Assembly (NCBI GenBank): GCA_965228615.1
Contig: CBDDHT010000004.1
Span: 620,001-684,000 of the forward strand
DNA length: 64,000 bases
Direction of reading: 5' to 3'
DNA from: CBDDHT01 sp965228615
GTDB taxonomy: Bacteria; Pseudomonadota; Alphaproteobacteria; Rhizobiales; Methyloligellaceae
The position numbers and the translations under genes were made by a program. This document shows, one piece after another, positions 55,431 to 64,000 of the stretch; the stretch's first letter is position 1; the number at the start of each line of letters is the position of its first letter. Below the pieces are notes generated by a model. It was not told the origin of the DNA, searched no databases, and worked only from the letters and a program-made list of their open reading frames with translations.

Positions 55431-56525
55431 ATGACGACTTTCGCGCGGGCTCCGGCCATCGCCCTCCTGGCGTTGTTATCCCTCTCATTTCTGCCCGTAT
55501 CCGGGACAGCGCAAACACCTGGGACAACGAGCGAGACACTCAAGGTCATCACGATAGAGCGTAAGCCGTTTTCATTTCAGGGGGACACGGCACGAACAGG
55601 TTTCAGCATCGATCTTTGGGAACTTCTGGCAAAGGAACTCGGCAAACGCTTCGAGTTCGCAGCGGCCGACACCTTTCCCGAAATGCTCAAGCAGATCGAA
55701 AGTGGAGAGGCCGATGCGGCAATTGCAAACATCTCAATCACGTCGGAACGAGAAGCCCACATGGATTTCTCTCAGCCGATATTCGATTCCGGGCTGCAAA
55801 TTCTCGTCAAGGTGGGGGCCGGTCAGGTCAGCCTTCTGTCCACCGTGTTGAGTATGGAGATCCTCGGATGGATTGTGATCGCCCTGATCCTCCTTTTCGT
55901 CGCCGCAAACCTCATGTGGTTCTTCGAAAGGCGCGCCCAGGCTTATTTCGAGTACCCCTATCGCGAAGGGCTCTGGCGGTCGTTCTGGTGGGCACTGAAC
56001 GTCATCGTCAATGGTGGTTTCGAGGAGCGCGTCCCTCAATCACGGAGCGGCCGGGTCTTTGCCGTGATGCTGGTCATTGCCAGCCTGTTCGTCGTTTCGA
56101 TTTTCGTCGCCAAGATCACGGCAGCCCTCACTGTCGGTGAGCTCCGCACACAAATTCAACAATACGAGGATCTATACGGTAAGAGAGTCGGCACGACGGC
56201 GGGCTCGACGTCCGCCGCATTCTTGAAATCGCGATCGATCCGTTTTCAGCCATACACCGATATACAAACGATGTTCTCGGCACTAGAGCGAGGAGTGTTG
56301 GATGCGGTTGTCCATGATGCCCCGATTGTCGCCTACTATGCGTCGACGGAAGGGCGCGGACGCGTTCAGACAGCCGGCAAGATCTTTCGACCGGAAAAAT
56401 ATGGGATCGCGTTTCCGCCCGACAGCAGTCTCGTTGAGCCAATCAACCGGGCTCTCCTCAGACTGCGCGAGAACGGCACCTACGCAACACTTCTGGAAAA
56501 GTGGTTCGGCGAGGACTATCAGTGA
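55431..56525 (+). CDS. Prokaryotic glutamate-receptor-like ligand-gated channel
   Basis: A 364-residue protein. A signal peptide (about 1-28) leads to ligand lobe 1 (SBP type 3, up to about 135), with a conserved Arg in SITSERE for binding the ligand carboxylate. Next come TM1 (145-165), a re-entrant pore loop (184-197, with FWWALNVIVNGG), TM2 (208-235), and ligand lobe 2 (240-364). This is the architecture of bacterial GluR0. The pore loop lacks the potassium-selective TVGYG. No transporter genes adjoin it. It should open in response to a small ligand, probably an amino acid. An ATG 21 codons upstream is less likely. Confidence 0.82.
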   Translation: MTTFARAPAIALLALLSLSFLPVSGTAQTPGTTSETLKVITIERKPFSFQGDTARTGFSIDLWELLAKELGKRFEFAAADTFPEMLKQIESGEADAAIANISITSEREAHMDFSQPIFDSGLQILVKVGAGQVSLLSTVLSMEILGWIVIALILLFVAANLMWFFERRAQAYFEYPYREGLWRSFWWALNVIVNGGFEERVPQSRSGRVFAVMLVIASLFVVSIFVAKITAALTVGELRTQIQQYEDLYGKRVGTTAGSTSAAFLKSRSIRFQPYTDIQTMFSALERGVLDAVVHDAPIVAYYASTEGRGRVQTAGKIFRPEKYGIAFPPDSSLVEPINRALLRLRENGTYATLLEKWFGEDYQ

Positions 56526-56578
56526 GGCCATCGCATGCCCGTCAGTAAAGACCAGGCATGAGCGATACCGCCCGGCGG

Positions 56579-57559
56579 TCAGTCGAACTTATCCGTCGTA
56601 CGATGCTCTGTTCGAATCCAACGGACGGTTCCCGTTGCTGCCCGCATCACCACGGTCTCGGTTTCGATCATGTTCGGCAGCAGCTTCACGCCTTCGAGCA
56701 ACGGTCCATCGGTGACACCGGTTGCTGCAAACAAGACATCACCCTTGGCCATGTCGGTCATGCTGTATTTCCGATTGATATCATCGATACCGATGTCCGC
56801 AACGCGCTGCTTGTGGTGATCGTTGAGCGGGAAAAGGCGTGCCTGGATCTGCCCGCCGATGCATCGAAGCGCCGCCGCGGCGAGGACGCCCTCCGGTGCG
56901 CCGCCAACACCCATGTAAATGTCGATCCCCGTCTCTTCGGGCTCGGTCGTCTGGATGACGCCGGCAATATCACCGTCACCGATGAGCTGGATTGCTGCAC
57001 CGGCCTGACGTACTGCTTCGATGAGCTTGCCGTGGCGCGGGCGGTCGAGAATGCAGGCTGTGATTTCGTTGACCGAGACACCTTTGGCTTTGGCCACCGC
57101 TTGAAGATTCTCTTCCGGCGATGCGTCCAGATCCACCAATCCATCCGGGTATCCGGGTCCGACTGCGATCTTGTCCATATAGATATCAGGGGCGTTCAAC
57201 AGGGAACCTGCCTCGGCTATCGCAATGACCGCCAGCGAGCCTGCACCAGCCTTGGCACAAATGGTTGTGCCTTCGAGGGGGTCGACCGCAATGTCCACAG
57301 CCGGCCCTTCTCCAGCGCCGACATCTTCACCGATGAAGAGCATTGGGGCTTCGTCACGCTCTCCTTCGCCGATCACCACACGCCCATTGATGGACAGACG
57401 GTTCAACTCGCGGCGCATGGCGTCGACGGCGGCTTTGTCGGCCGATTTTTCATCGCCGCGCCCTCGGAGCCGAGCGGCAGCCACTGCGGCCTGCTCTGTG
57501 ACCCTCGCAATCTCCAGGGTCAGCATGCGGTCTAGCGACTGCTCCGCACTTTTCGTCAT
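56579..57559 (-). CDS. glpX: Class II fructose-1,6-bisphosphatase
   Basis: A 326-residue GlpX-type FBPase for gluconeogenesis or the Calvin-type cycle. The metal/phosphate motif DPLEGTT and GVGGAPEGVLAAAAL are diagnostic, as is VIGEGERDEAPML. The ATG at 57559 has a GGGAGAG site; an upstream TTG is unlikely. It follows hom by 52 bp. Confidence 0.95.
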   Translation of the reverse strand: MTKSAEQSLDRMLTLEIARVTEQAAVAAARLRGRGDEKSADKAAVDAMRRELNRLSINGRVVIGEGERDEAPMLFIGEDVGAGEGPAVDIAVDPLEGTTICAKAGAGSLAVIAIAEAGSLLNAPDIYMDKIAVGPGYPDGLVDLDASPEENLQAVAKAKGVSVNEITACILDRPRHGKLIEAVRQAGAAIQLIGDGDIAGVIQTTEPEETGIDIYMGVGGAPEGVLAAAALRCIGGQIQARLFPLNDHHKQRVADIGIDDINRKYSMTDMAKGDVLFAATGVTDGPLLEGVKLLPNMIETETVVMRAATGTVRWIRTEHRTTDKFD

Positions 57560-57611
57560 TGTCGTCTCTCCCAAAATGGCGGTCGTTTCGTCTGTTGTGA
57601 TGATCAGGAAC

Positions 57612-58937
57612 CTAAAGGTTCTCGATACGGATCATCTGTGGCTTCTGGTCGACATGACCATCTTTTTCAATGCCTTCGAGGGCTCGGCGTATATGCGCCT
57701 CGGTCGTGTTGTGGGTAATCATCACCACCGGCATCGGCCCGCCGTCTCCTGTGACTGCGTTCAGTCCCGGCAAGGATTCCTGCGGTCGTCGCTGAACGAT
57801 ACTCTCGAGCGAGATCCCCTCTTCCGACATACGGCTCGCGATTGCAGCGAATGTTCCCGGCCGGTCATAGACCGACAGCCGAATGTAATAACCGCCCTCA
57901 TGGGTTCGCATGCGCGCGCGCGTGTAAGGGCGCAACGTTGCGGCAGGTCGAATAAAAGGCTTGAGGCGAAGATCGCGAGCAATATCGACAACATCGCTCA
58001 CAACCGACGAGGCGGTTGGCCCAGCACCGGCGCCGGCGCCGATAAGCATGACGGCGCCCGCAAAATCGCCTTCGACGGCTACGCAATTGAACGCATCGCC
58101 CACCTCGGCGATTGCCGAGTGTCGCGGCACCATTGTGGGATGTACGCGTTGTTCGATTCCGCTTTCGGTCTCCACCGCGACACCAAGGAGTTTGATCCGA
58201 TAACCGAGATCGCGTGCCGCATCGATATCGGCGGGCTCTATCGCTTCGATGCCCTCAAGATAAATGGCATCGAAGGCGGTCTCGGTACCGAATGCCAGAC
58301 TGGTCAACAATGCCAGCTTATGCGCCGTATCGTGCCCTCCCACGTCGAACGTCGGATCGGCCTCGGCATAACCGGCCTGCTGCGCCTCTTCGAGCACATC
58401 CGCGAATGAACGCCCGTCAGCCTCCATGCGCGTCAAAATGTAATTGCACGTACCGTTCAGAATGCCATAGATCCGTTTGACCCGATTAGCAGCGAGGGTC
58501 TCACGCATGGTCTTCACGATCGGGATGCCGCCCGCCACCGCAGCCTCGAAGTTCAGGGCGACCCCCTGCGCCTCGGCTTGCCTGGCCAACGCTGTTCCAT
58601 GTTTTGCGAGCAGTGCCTTGTTGGCGCTGACCACATGTTTTCCGGCGGCAATCGCTTTCTCGACCGCCTCTTTGGCGATGCCCTCGTCTCCGCCGATCAG
58701 TTCAACGAAAACGTCAATCTTCGAACTTTCGGCCAGGGCCGCGGCATCATCGAACCAATCGAAGGAGGACAGGTCCACCGTTCGGTTCTTCGTGCGATCG
58801 CGCGCGGAGACTGCGGTAACAGCAAGGCGGCGGCCAACCTGCGCCTCGATGTGCTCGCCATTAACAGCAAGAAGCTCCACGACACCGGAGCCAACAGTAC
58901 CGAGCCCGGCAATTCCAAGTCTTAGGGGTTCACTCAT
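57612..58937 (-). CDS. hom: Homoserine dehydrogenase
   Basis: A 441-residue enzyme that makes homoserine from aspartate semialdehyde for methionine and threonine. The Rossmann loop is GLGTVGSGV, the catalytic domain has GILNGTCNYIL and EGIEAIEPADI, and the C-terminal ACT domain (about 360-435, starting YYIRLSVYDRPG) should bind threonine for feedback control. Its ATG overlaps the aminotransferase stop by 4 bp. Confidence 0.97.
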   Translation of the reverse strand: MSEPLRLGIAGLGTVGSGVVELLAVNGEHIEAQVGRRLAVTAVSARDRTKNRTVDLSSFDWFDDAAALAESSKIDVFVELIGGDEGIAKEAVEKAIAAGKHVVSANKALLAKHGTALARQAEAQGVALNFEAAVAGGIPIVKTMRETLAANRVKRIYGILNGTCNYILTRMEADGRSFADVLEEAQQAGYAEADPTFDVGGHDTAHKLALLTSLAFGTETAFDAIYLEGIEAIEPADIDAARDLGYRIKLLGVAVETESGIEQRVHPTMVPRHSAIAEVGDAFNCVAVEGDFAGAVMLIGAGAGAGPTASSVVSDVVDIARDLRLKPFIRPAATLRPYTRARMRTHEGGYYIRLSVYDRPGTFAAIASRMSEEGISLESIVQRRPQESLPGLNAVTGDGGPMPVVMITHNTTEAHIRRALEGIEKDGHVDQKPQMIRIENL

Positions 58938-60157
58938 GATGCAGATGGAGACGCCATTGGCACGACATTCGTGTCGGCCGGATGCTCTTCGGATAGGAAT
59001 TTGCGGACGGCACGCGCCGCTTGCCGGATGCGCTGCTCGTTCTCGACGAGCGCGATGCGCACATAGTCTTCGCCATACTCGCCAAATCCGATGCCCGGGG
59101 ATACCGCGACACCGGCTTTGGCAAGAAGCAATTTCGAGAATTCGAGCGAGCCCAGATTGTGGAAACGCTCCGGAATGGGAGCCCAGGCGAACATCGTGGC
59201 CGGTGGTGCCGGGATCGTCCACCCTGCCCGCTCAAGAGATTCGACCATGCAATCGCGGCGATCGCGATAGACCTTGCGAATCTCGTTGACGCACTCCTGC
59301 GGACCGTTGAGGGCGGCGGCGGCGGCAACCTGGATCGGCGTAAAGGCACCATAATCCAGATAAGATTTCACACGCGCCAACGCGGCAATCAAACGCTCAT
59401 TGCCGACCGCAAATCCCATACGCCACCCGGGCATCGCATAAGTCTTCGAGAGCGACGTGAATTCGACGGCGACGTCCATTGCGCCCGGCACTTCGAGAAT
59501 CGATGGCGGTGGCTGGCCATCGAAATAGACTTCCGAATAGGCGATATCGGAAAGCAGGATCAAATCGTGACGCCGGGCATAGGCGACCACTTCCTTGTAA
59601 AAGTCCACATCGGCGACCATTGCGGTCGGGTTCGACGGGAAATTCAACACCAAGGCGATCGGCTTGGGAACAGAGTGGCGCAGGGCGCGATCGACCGCAC
59701 TCAGGAATTTGTCGTCCACGCTGACCGGCAGGTGCCGGATGGCGCCGCCAGACATGATGAAGCCGAATTCATGAATTGGATAAGTGGGGTTCGGAACGAG
59801 AATGACGTCACCGGGCGCAGTAATGGCCTGCGCCATATTGGCGAAGCCTTCCTTGGAGCCGAGGGTTGCTACGATCTGCGTCTCGGGATCGAGTTTGACG
59901 CCAAAACGCCGCTCGTAATAGGCCGCCTGGGCGCGCCGCAGGCCGGGAATACCGCGAGAGGCCGAATAGCGATTGGTTCGCGGTCTCGTAACCGTCTCGA
60001 CAAGCTTGTCGACAATATGCTGCGGCGTCGGCATATCGGGATTTCCCATGCCGAAATCGATAATATCGTCGCCGCGGGCCCTTGCCTCTGCCTTGAGCCG
60101 ATTGACTTCCTCAAAGACGTAAGGCGGTAACCGCTTTATTCTATGGAATTCCTGCAC
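58934..60157 (-). CDS. Class I/II aminotransferase (LL-diaminopimelate/alanine aminotransferase type)
   Basis: A 407-residue fold-type I PLP enzyme. The PLP lysine is in SLSKTYAMPGWRMGF. The start is uncertain: GTG at 60157 (VQEFHRIKRLPPYVF) with an AGGAAG site is preferred over a longer version. Placement directly before hom is typical of alphaproteobacteria, where the gene is often annotated as LL-diaminopimelate aminotransferase or AlaC. The exact substrate cannot be read from sequence. Confidence 0.9.
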   Translation of the reverse strand: MQEFHRIKRLPPYVFEEVNRLKAEARARGDDIIDFGMGNPDMPTPQHIVDKLVETVTRPRTNRYSASRGIPGLRRAQAAYYERRFGVKLDPETQIVATLGSKEGFANMAQAITAPGDVILVPNPTYPIHEFGFIMSGGAIRHLPVSVDDKFLSAVDRALRHSVPKPIALVLNFPSNPTAMVADVDFYKEVVAYARRHDLILLSDIAYSEVYFDGQPPPSILEVPGAMDVAVEFTSLSKTYAMPGWRMGFAVGNERLIAALARVKSYLDYGAFTPIQVAAAAALNGPQECVNEIRKVYRDRRDCMVESLERAGWTIPAPPATMFAWAPIPERFHNLGSLEFSKLLLAKAGVAVSPGIGFGEYGEDYVRIALVENEQRIRQAARAVRKFLSEEHPADTNVVPMASPSAS

Positions 60158-60256
60158 CGTGCTTCCTGCTTCCCGCCCGCACAATCCGAACCTGGAGTGG
60201 TTTGAGATAAGCCCGAATTTTGGGCAGCCATCAAGCAAAAACCACGCTAGATCAAC

Positions 60257-60286
60257 CTGCGCCTAATCGAATTCGATTAAGCGCAG
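60257..60286. terminator. 30-nt near-perfect palindrome
   Basis: CTGCGC and GCGCAG flank the 16-bp perfect palindrome TAATCGAATTCGATTA, with one mismatched pair between. GATCAAC / GTTGATC form an additional outer pair. It separates the lipoprotein gene from the aminotransferase and may end the former's transcript. There is no T-run on the minus strand. Confidence 0.5.
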
Positions 60287-60434
60287 AAAAGTTGATCGAC
60301 TCTAAGCTGCTAGTGCAACTTGTATGCGTTTGACTAAACGCACGTTGCTTTCGTCGCCCAGGAAGCTCAGCCTGCAATCAATGATTGTCGGAAGTGCAAG
60401 ATCGACAGGGCCGAACGGCTGTGGCGCGAAGGGC

Positions 60435-60671
60435 CTACCGCTTCTCGATTTCTTCCAACGCCTCTGTATGGTGGCTCTCCTGAGCCGCCGACAGATCCTT
60501 AATTGCCGAGTCCTGCTCGTCTTTCGACATGACGTTGTTTTTGAGCTTCACCACGGTGGCAAGCGATTCTCTTGGAATGCTCAGCACAGACCCGTCGCTA
60601 CATGCCGCCAAGCCCAACAGAGTCATGGACAGCCCGACGGCAGTGATGGATTTCTGAAGTTTGCGCAGCAT
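60435..60671 (-). CDS. Small lipoprotein
   Basis: A 78-residue precursor. The signal peptide MLRKLQKSITAVGLSMTLLG ends in the lipobox LAAC, with the lipidated Cys at about 23. The mature part is about 55 residues of charged helix (VKLKNNVMSKDEQDSAIKDL). Its function is unknown. It is divergent from phaC. Confidence 0.75.
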   Translation of the reverse strand: MLRKLQKSITAVGLSMTLLGLAACSDGSVLSIPRESLATVVKLKNNVMSKDEQDSAIKDLSAAQESHHTEALEEIEKR

Positions 60672-60867
60672 AATCTTCCGATTTTCCGTCTTCTGGGCCA
60701 GACCGGACCCGCGCACTCGAATCTGGTACCCAACTATGAATCCGCTTAGCACAGGATTTACCGAGCGAAAACGACTGATTGTTCAACTTATGGTCGTCTG
60801 GGCCACCAGCGGACATTATTGTTAGATTGTGTGTTAATTGAGCCACAGGGATCAGCAGGTGAAACCC

Positions 60868-62691
60868 ATGAATGACAACAAGAAATCGGACGGCAATGAC
60901 ACGGAACCGATGGCTGTGGGCACCGATCCGCAGGCTCTCGCACGGAATATGTTCCGGCTCTTTGAGGAAGGCGGAAAAGTTTTCACCGGCGTCATGGAAA
61001 AGAGTAATGGGCAGGCCGGCCCATACAGCATGGCCAATGAAATGGGCGAAGCCGCCAAAATTCTCGGTGCCGTCGCACAACAATGGGTGACCGAACCCAC
61101 CAAGATTGCCGAAGCCCAAGGCAATCTGATGCAGAGTTATGCGGAGTTATGGGGCCGGTCGACGCGGCGTTTCTTTGGCGAAGATGTCGAACCGGTTGCC
61201 GAACCGGAAGAGGGCGATAATCGGTTCAAAGATGCCGAATGGTCTCAGAGTCAGTATTTCGATTTCTGGAAACAAGCCTATCTACTCACCTCTCAGTGGG
61301 CCGAAGAGGTCGTCGGATCGACGGAAGGGCTGGACGACCGAACGAAACAGAAGGCCGAATTCTATGTCAGTCTGATTACGAATGCGCTGTCACCGTCCAA
61401 TTTCGGGCCGACCAATCCCGAAGTCGTGCGTGAAACGCTCGCGACAAATGGCGAGAATCTCGTCAATGGCTTGGCGCATCTGGCAGAAGACATCGGCCAG
61501 TCGGACAACCTCCTGCGGATCAGGCAGACCGATCTGGAGGCTTTTGAGGTTGGCACGAATTTGGCCGTCACCCCCGGCAAGGTCATTTTCCAGAACGACA
61601 TTATCCAACTGATACAATACAGTCCGCAGACCGATGAAGTCCGGGAAATTCCGCTGCTGATCGTGCCCCCCTGGATCAACAAGTTCTACATCCTCGACCT
61701 CGTGCCTAAGAAATCTTTCATTCGCTGGGCAGTATCGGAAGGTTTCACGGTCTTTGTGATTTCCTGGGTCAATCCGGACGAGCGGCTCGCCTCGAAGACC
61801 TTCGAGGACTACATGCACGAGGGTGTATTGGCGGCAACAGAGGCCGTTATCAAAGCGACCCCTCGCGCCGACAAAGTCAATGCCTTGGGCTACTGTGTCG
61901 GTGGAACGCTTCTTGCCGCATCCCTGTCCTATATGGCCGCAAAGAACGATGACCGTATCCAATCGGCAACCTTTCTCACCACCCAGGTCGATTTCGAGCA
62001 GGCCGGCGATCTGCTCGTCTTCATAGACGACACCCAGTTGAAATCGCTAGAAGAAATGATGGCCGAGGTCGGTTATCTCGATGGCTCGCGCATGGCCAAT
62101 GTCTTCAATATGCTGCGCTCGCGTGATCTGATCTGGCCCTATGTGGTCAACAACTATCTCCTTGGAAAAAAACCGTTCCCGTTCGACCTCCTATACTGGA
62201 ACGCGGATTCGACGCGCATGCCAGCCGCCAATCATGGGTTCTATCTGCGGGAATTCTATAAGAACAACACATTTGCCAAAGGTCTGATGGAACTCAGCGG
62301 CGAAAAGCTGAACCTGTCCAGAGTCGACATACCGATTTACGAGTTGGCGACGCGCGAAGATCATATTGCGCCCGCCGCTTCATGCTTTCGCGGTGCGAAG
62401 CTTTTCGGCGGCCCCGTACGGTTCGTCTTGGCCGGATCGGGACATATTGCCGGCGTCGTCAATCCGCCGGAGAAGGTCAAATACCAACACTGGACATCCG
62501 ATGGCGAGGCTCCGAGCCTGGAGGCCTGGATCGATCAGGCTGAGGAGCACCCGGGGTCTTGGTGGCCCGACTGGAGCGCCTGGCTCGCTGACAAATCCGG
62601 CGAAATGGTCAAGGCACGCGTGCCAGGACGCGGCAAGCTCAAGGCCATCGAGGACGCGCCAGGGAGCTTTGTGAAAGTGCGCGGCGATTGA
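60868..62691 (+). CDS. phaC: Class I poly(R)-hydroxyalkanoate synthase
   Basis: A 607-residue PHA synthase that polymerises (R)-3-hydroxyacyl-CoA into storage granules. The nucleophile C343 sits in the lipase-like box GYCVGG. PPWINKFYILDL and the C-terminal DHIAP and GHIAGVVNPP, with the catalytic Asp and His, are present. An acidic N-terminal stretch precedes the PhaC_N domain. A TTG start 10 codons upstream is less likely. No phaA, phaB or phasin gene adjoins it. Confidence 0.94.
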   Translation: MNDNKKSDGNDTEPMAVGTDPQALARNMFRLFEEGGKVFTGVMEKSNGQAGPYSMANEMGEAAKILGAVAQQWVTEPTKIAEAQGNLMQSYAELWGRSTRRFFGEDVEPVAEPEEGDNRFKDAEWSQSQYFDFWKQAYLLTSQWAEEVVGSTEGLDDRTKQKAEFYVSLITNALSPSNFGPTNPEVVRETLATNGENLVNGLAHLAEDIGQSDNLLRIRQTDLEAFEVGTNLAVTPGKVIFQNDIIQLIQYSPQTDEVREIPLLIVPPWINKFYILDLVPKKSFIRWAVSEGFTVFVISWVNPDERLASKTFEDYMHEGVLAATEAVIKATPRADKVNALGYCVGGTLLAASLSYMAAKNDDRIQSATFLTTQVDFEQAGDLLVFIDDTQLKSLEEMMAEVGYLDGSRMANVFNMLRSRDLIWPYVVNNYLLGKKPFPFDLLYWNADSTRMPAANHGFYLREFYKNNTFAKGLMELSGEKLNLSRVDIPIYELATREDHIAPAASCFRGAKLFGGPVRFVLAGSGHIAGVVNPPEKVKYQHWTSDGEAPSLEAWIDQAEEHPGSWWPDWSAWLADKSGEMVKARVPGRGKLKAIEDAPGSFVKVRGD

Positions 62692-62833
62692 TCTTTCCTG
62701 CCGTTCCCTGACCGGCCGCTTCGTTCATCGCCGAGTTCGTCCTTTTGTTGCCACGCCATTGTCGCATTTTGCATGATCCGTGTCGTGCAGATGGCTTTGC
62801 GGGTGGCTTCAATTGGTCAGGGTGGAGTACGGT

Positions 62834-64000
62834 ATGGGGCAAGAGGACCAGAAACCGCGCGGCAACTTGCTGTCGCGGAGAAAAGCACTGAGGCTCGTCG
62901 GCGCTGCAGGTCTGAGCATTCTTGCCGGCCCGTCGAGCGCTTTGGCGAGCTGTCGCTACAAGCTCTCGAAACGTCTATCCCTTGAGGGTCGTTTAATCAT
63001 CGACTCGCACTGCCACATCTTCAATCTCGCAGATCTCCCGGTGGAGCAGTTTCTTCGCAGGGTGCAATTCAGAGAGCAACCCTCTCCTTTTCTGGGTCAG
63101 ATCATACGCTTTGTAAAAAAGATGCAACGCCGGTCGATGGGCTACCGCACCGAAGTCAGACTGATCGACCGTCGCGGTGGCCCAACGAATGTTGCGAGTG
63201 CCCGAACGCGAGGCTTCCAAACTGGAGATGAGGATGCAGACCAGGCCCTTCAATTCGCTCTTGCCGACGCGCTGGAAAGCAAAAAGCCAAGCGGTACAAC
63301 ATATCGCGGCTTCAAGCCGAACGACGCCGAGGACGCGGCGGATGCTCAATTCAAGGATTTCCTGAAACGCAAATACGGCCTCCAGCAGGCGCCGGACGGA
63401 ACACTGACCAAAAAGACGACGCGGGGCTGGAAGACCACGACTTTCGACAACCCGGCAGAGGACGAGGCAAGTCGGACACTCGACTGGGGAAAGCTACTGA
63501 CACGATCGAGATTACGCATCTCCGACAATATGATCCGGACCTTTTCGCCATCGAAAGGGTTTGCGAGCGTCAACCTCTACACGCCAGCGCTGGTCGACTT
63601 CGAGAACTGGCTCAACGAACGCTCACCAACCTCGATTCCACAGCAGATCGATCTGCTGGAGCGCGTTACCGTCGCCCAGAGAGGCATCCTCCACGGCTTT
63701 GTTCCTTTCTGCCCATGGCGGCAGATCGACGAAGAAGCGAAAGGGCGCAGAAAGACTGCGCTCCACCGGGTTGAGGACGCCATCCTCAACCGTGGTTTCC
63801 TTGGCGTAAAGATTTACCCTCCCATGGGCTTTCGACCCATCGGCAACGCATCGCTGAAAACGAAGGATTTTCCTTCCCATCTTGCTCAGAAACCCTATGC
63901 AAAGGGCTTTGGGCGCGCCCTCGACCGCGCCATGCTCAAACTGTACGACCTGTGCATCAAGCACGATATCTGCATCATGGTTCACACAGCACCGACACAG
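62834..64000 (+). CDS. Tat-exported amidohydrolase, partial
   Basis: The first 389 residues of a metal-dependent hydrolase that continues beyond the window. The N-terminus has a twin-arginine signal (LLSRRKALRLVGAAGLSILAG). The first metal motif is IIDSHCHIFN, and GFLGVKIYPPMGF and ICIMVHTAPT fit the TIM-barrel amidohydrolase-2 group. The domain also carries a charged, variable insert of about 150 residues between the first and second motifs. The substrate is unknown. It lies 142 bp after phaC on the same strand. Confidence 0.8.
   Translation, partial: MGQEDQKPRGNLLSRRKALRLVGAAGLSILAGPSSALASCRYKLSKRLSLEGRLIIDSHCHIFNLADLPVEQFLRRVQFREQPSPFLGQIIRFVKKMQRRSMGYRTEVRLIDRRGGPTNVASARTRGFQTGDEDADQALQFALADALESKKPSGTTYRGFKPNDAEDAADAQFKDFLKRKYGLQQAPDGTLTKKTTRGWKTTTFDNPAEDEASRTLDWGKLLTRSRLRISDNMIRTFSPSKGFASVNLYTPALVDFENWLNERSPTSIPQQIDLLERVTVAQRGILHGFVPFCPWRQIDEEAKGRRKTALHRVEDAILNRGFLGVKIYPPMGFRPIGNASLKTKDFPSHLAQKPYAKGFGRALDRAMLKLYDLCIKHDICIMVHTAPTQ

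Overview
The window is a piece of an alphaproteobacterial chromosome, most likely from the Hyphomicrobiales (Rhizobiales) or a close relative. The evidence is gene order and content: tig-clpP-clpX-lon-hupB, then a complete 14-subunit complex I operon (nuoA to nuoN), then birA, RNase J, methylmalonyl-CoA epimerase and a DUF1467 protein, all on the minus strand. A separate mitochondrial-type complex I accessory subunit (NDUFS4-like), a class I PHA synthase, a bactofilin and an N-terminally coiled-coil porin fit the same group. Six tRNA genes (Asp, Val, Leu, Arg, Pro, Glu) all lie on the minus strand. No rRNA and no CRISPR array were seen.

Region 83-19770 is the respiratory block. The nuo genes run nuoA to nuoN with mostly overlapping or nearly abutting ends, and birA, rnj, an aldehyde dehydrogenase, mce and a DUF1467 gene follow. 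A hotdog thioesterase that keeps the catalytic residues of the fluoroacetyl-CoA thioesterase FlK sits between nuoC and nuoD and is translationally coupled to nuoC. Region 20018-28360 holds tRNA genes, a secreted protein built from nine 11-residue repeats, HU, and the Lon/ClpXP/trigger-factor proteostasis block.

Region 28573-39721 is mixed: a cytochrome c'/multicopper oxidase pair with overlapping ends, a secreted caspase-like protein with Sel1-like repeats, a cysK-alaX-sseA-GNAT operon, an orphan amino-acid binding protein, metC with a structured leader, and a bactofilin. Region 39775-43475 has a porin, a long AT-rich gap, and a TauD-type dioxygenase lying between an intact tRNA-Arg and a displaced copy of that tRNA's 3' end. 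Region 43876-47266 is a RimK-type glutamate ligase cluster: the ligase, an AstE-like deacylase and two retropepsin-like proteases, one cytosolic and one exported.

Region 47361-53280 carries the NDUFS4-like subunit, tRNA-Pro, DUF192 and double cold-shock proteins, a sirtuin and glyoxalase I. It ends in a small decayed integrative element of about 2.3 kb in tRNA-Glu. That element has a displaced tRNA 3' half, short iterated motifs at both ends that resemble integrase arm sites, a broken tyrosine recombinase next to the tRNA, and small cargo genes, one of which is split by a -1 frameshift at a classical A AAA AAG site. Region 53341-64000 returns to chromosomal genes: recJ, a prokaryotic glutamate-receptor-like channel, glpX, hom, an aminotransferase, a small lipoprotein, phaC and a Tat-exported amidohydrolase that runs off the end.

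No single large new defence or biosynthetic system is visible. The items most worth following up are the FlK-like enzyme inside the nuo operon, the RimK ligase/protease cluster, the 11-residue-repeat secreted protein, the ligand-gated channel with an altered pore, and the tRNA-Glu element with its frameshift gene.
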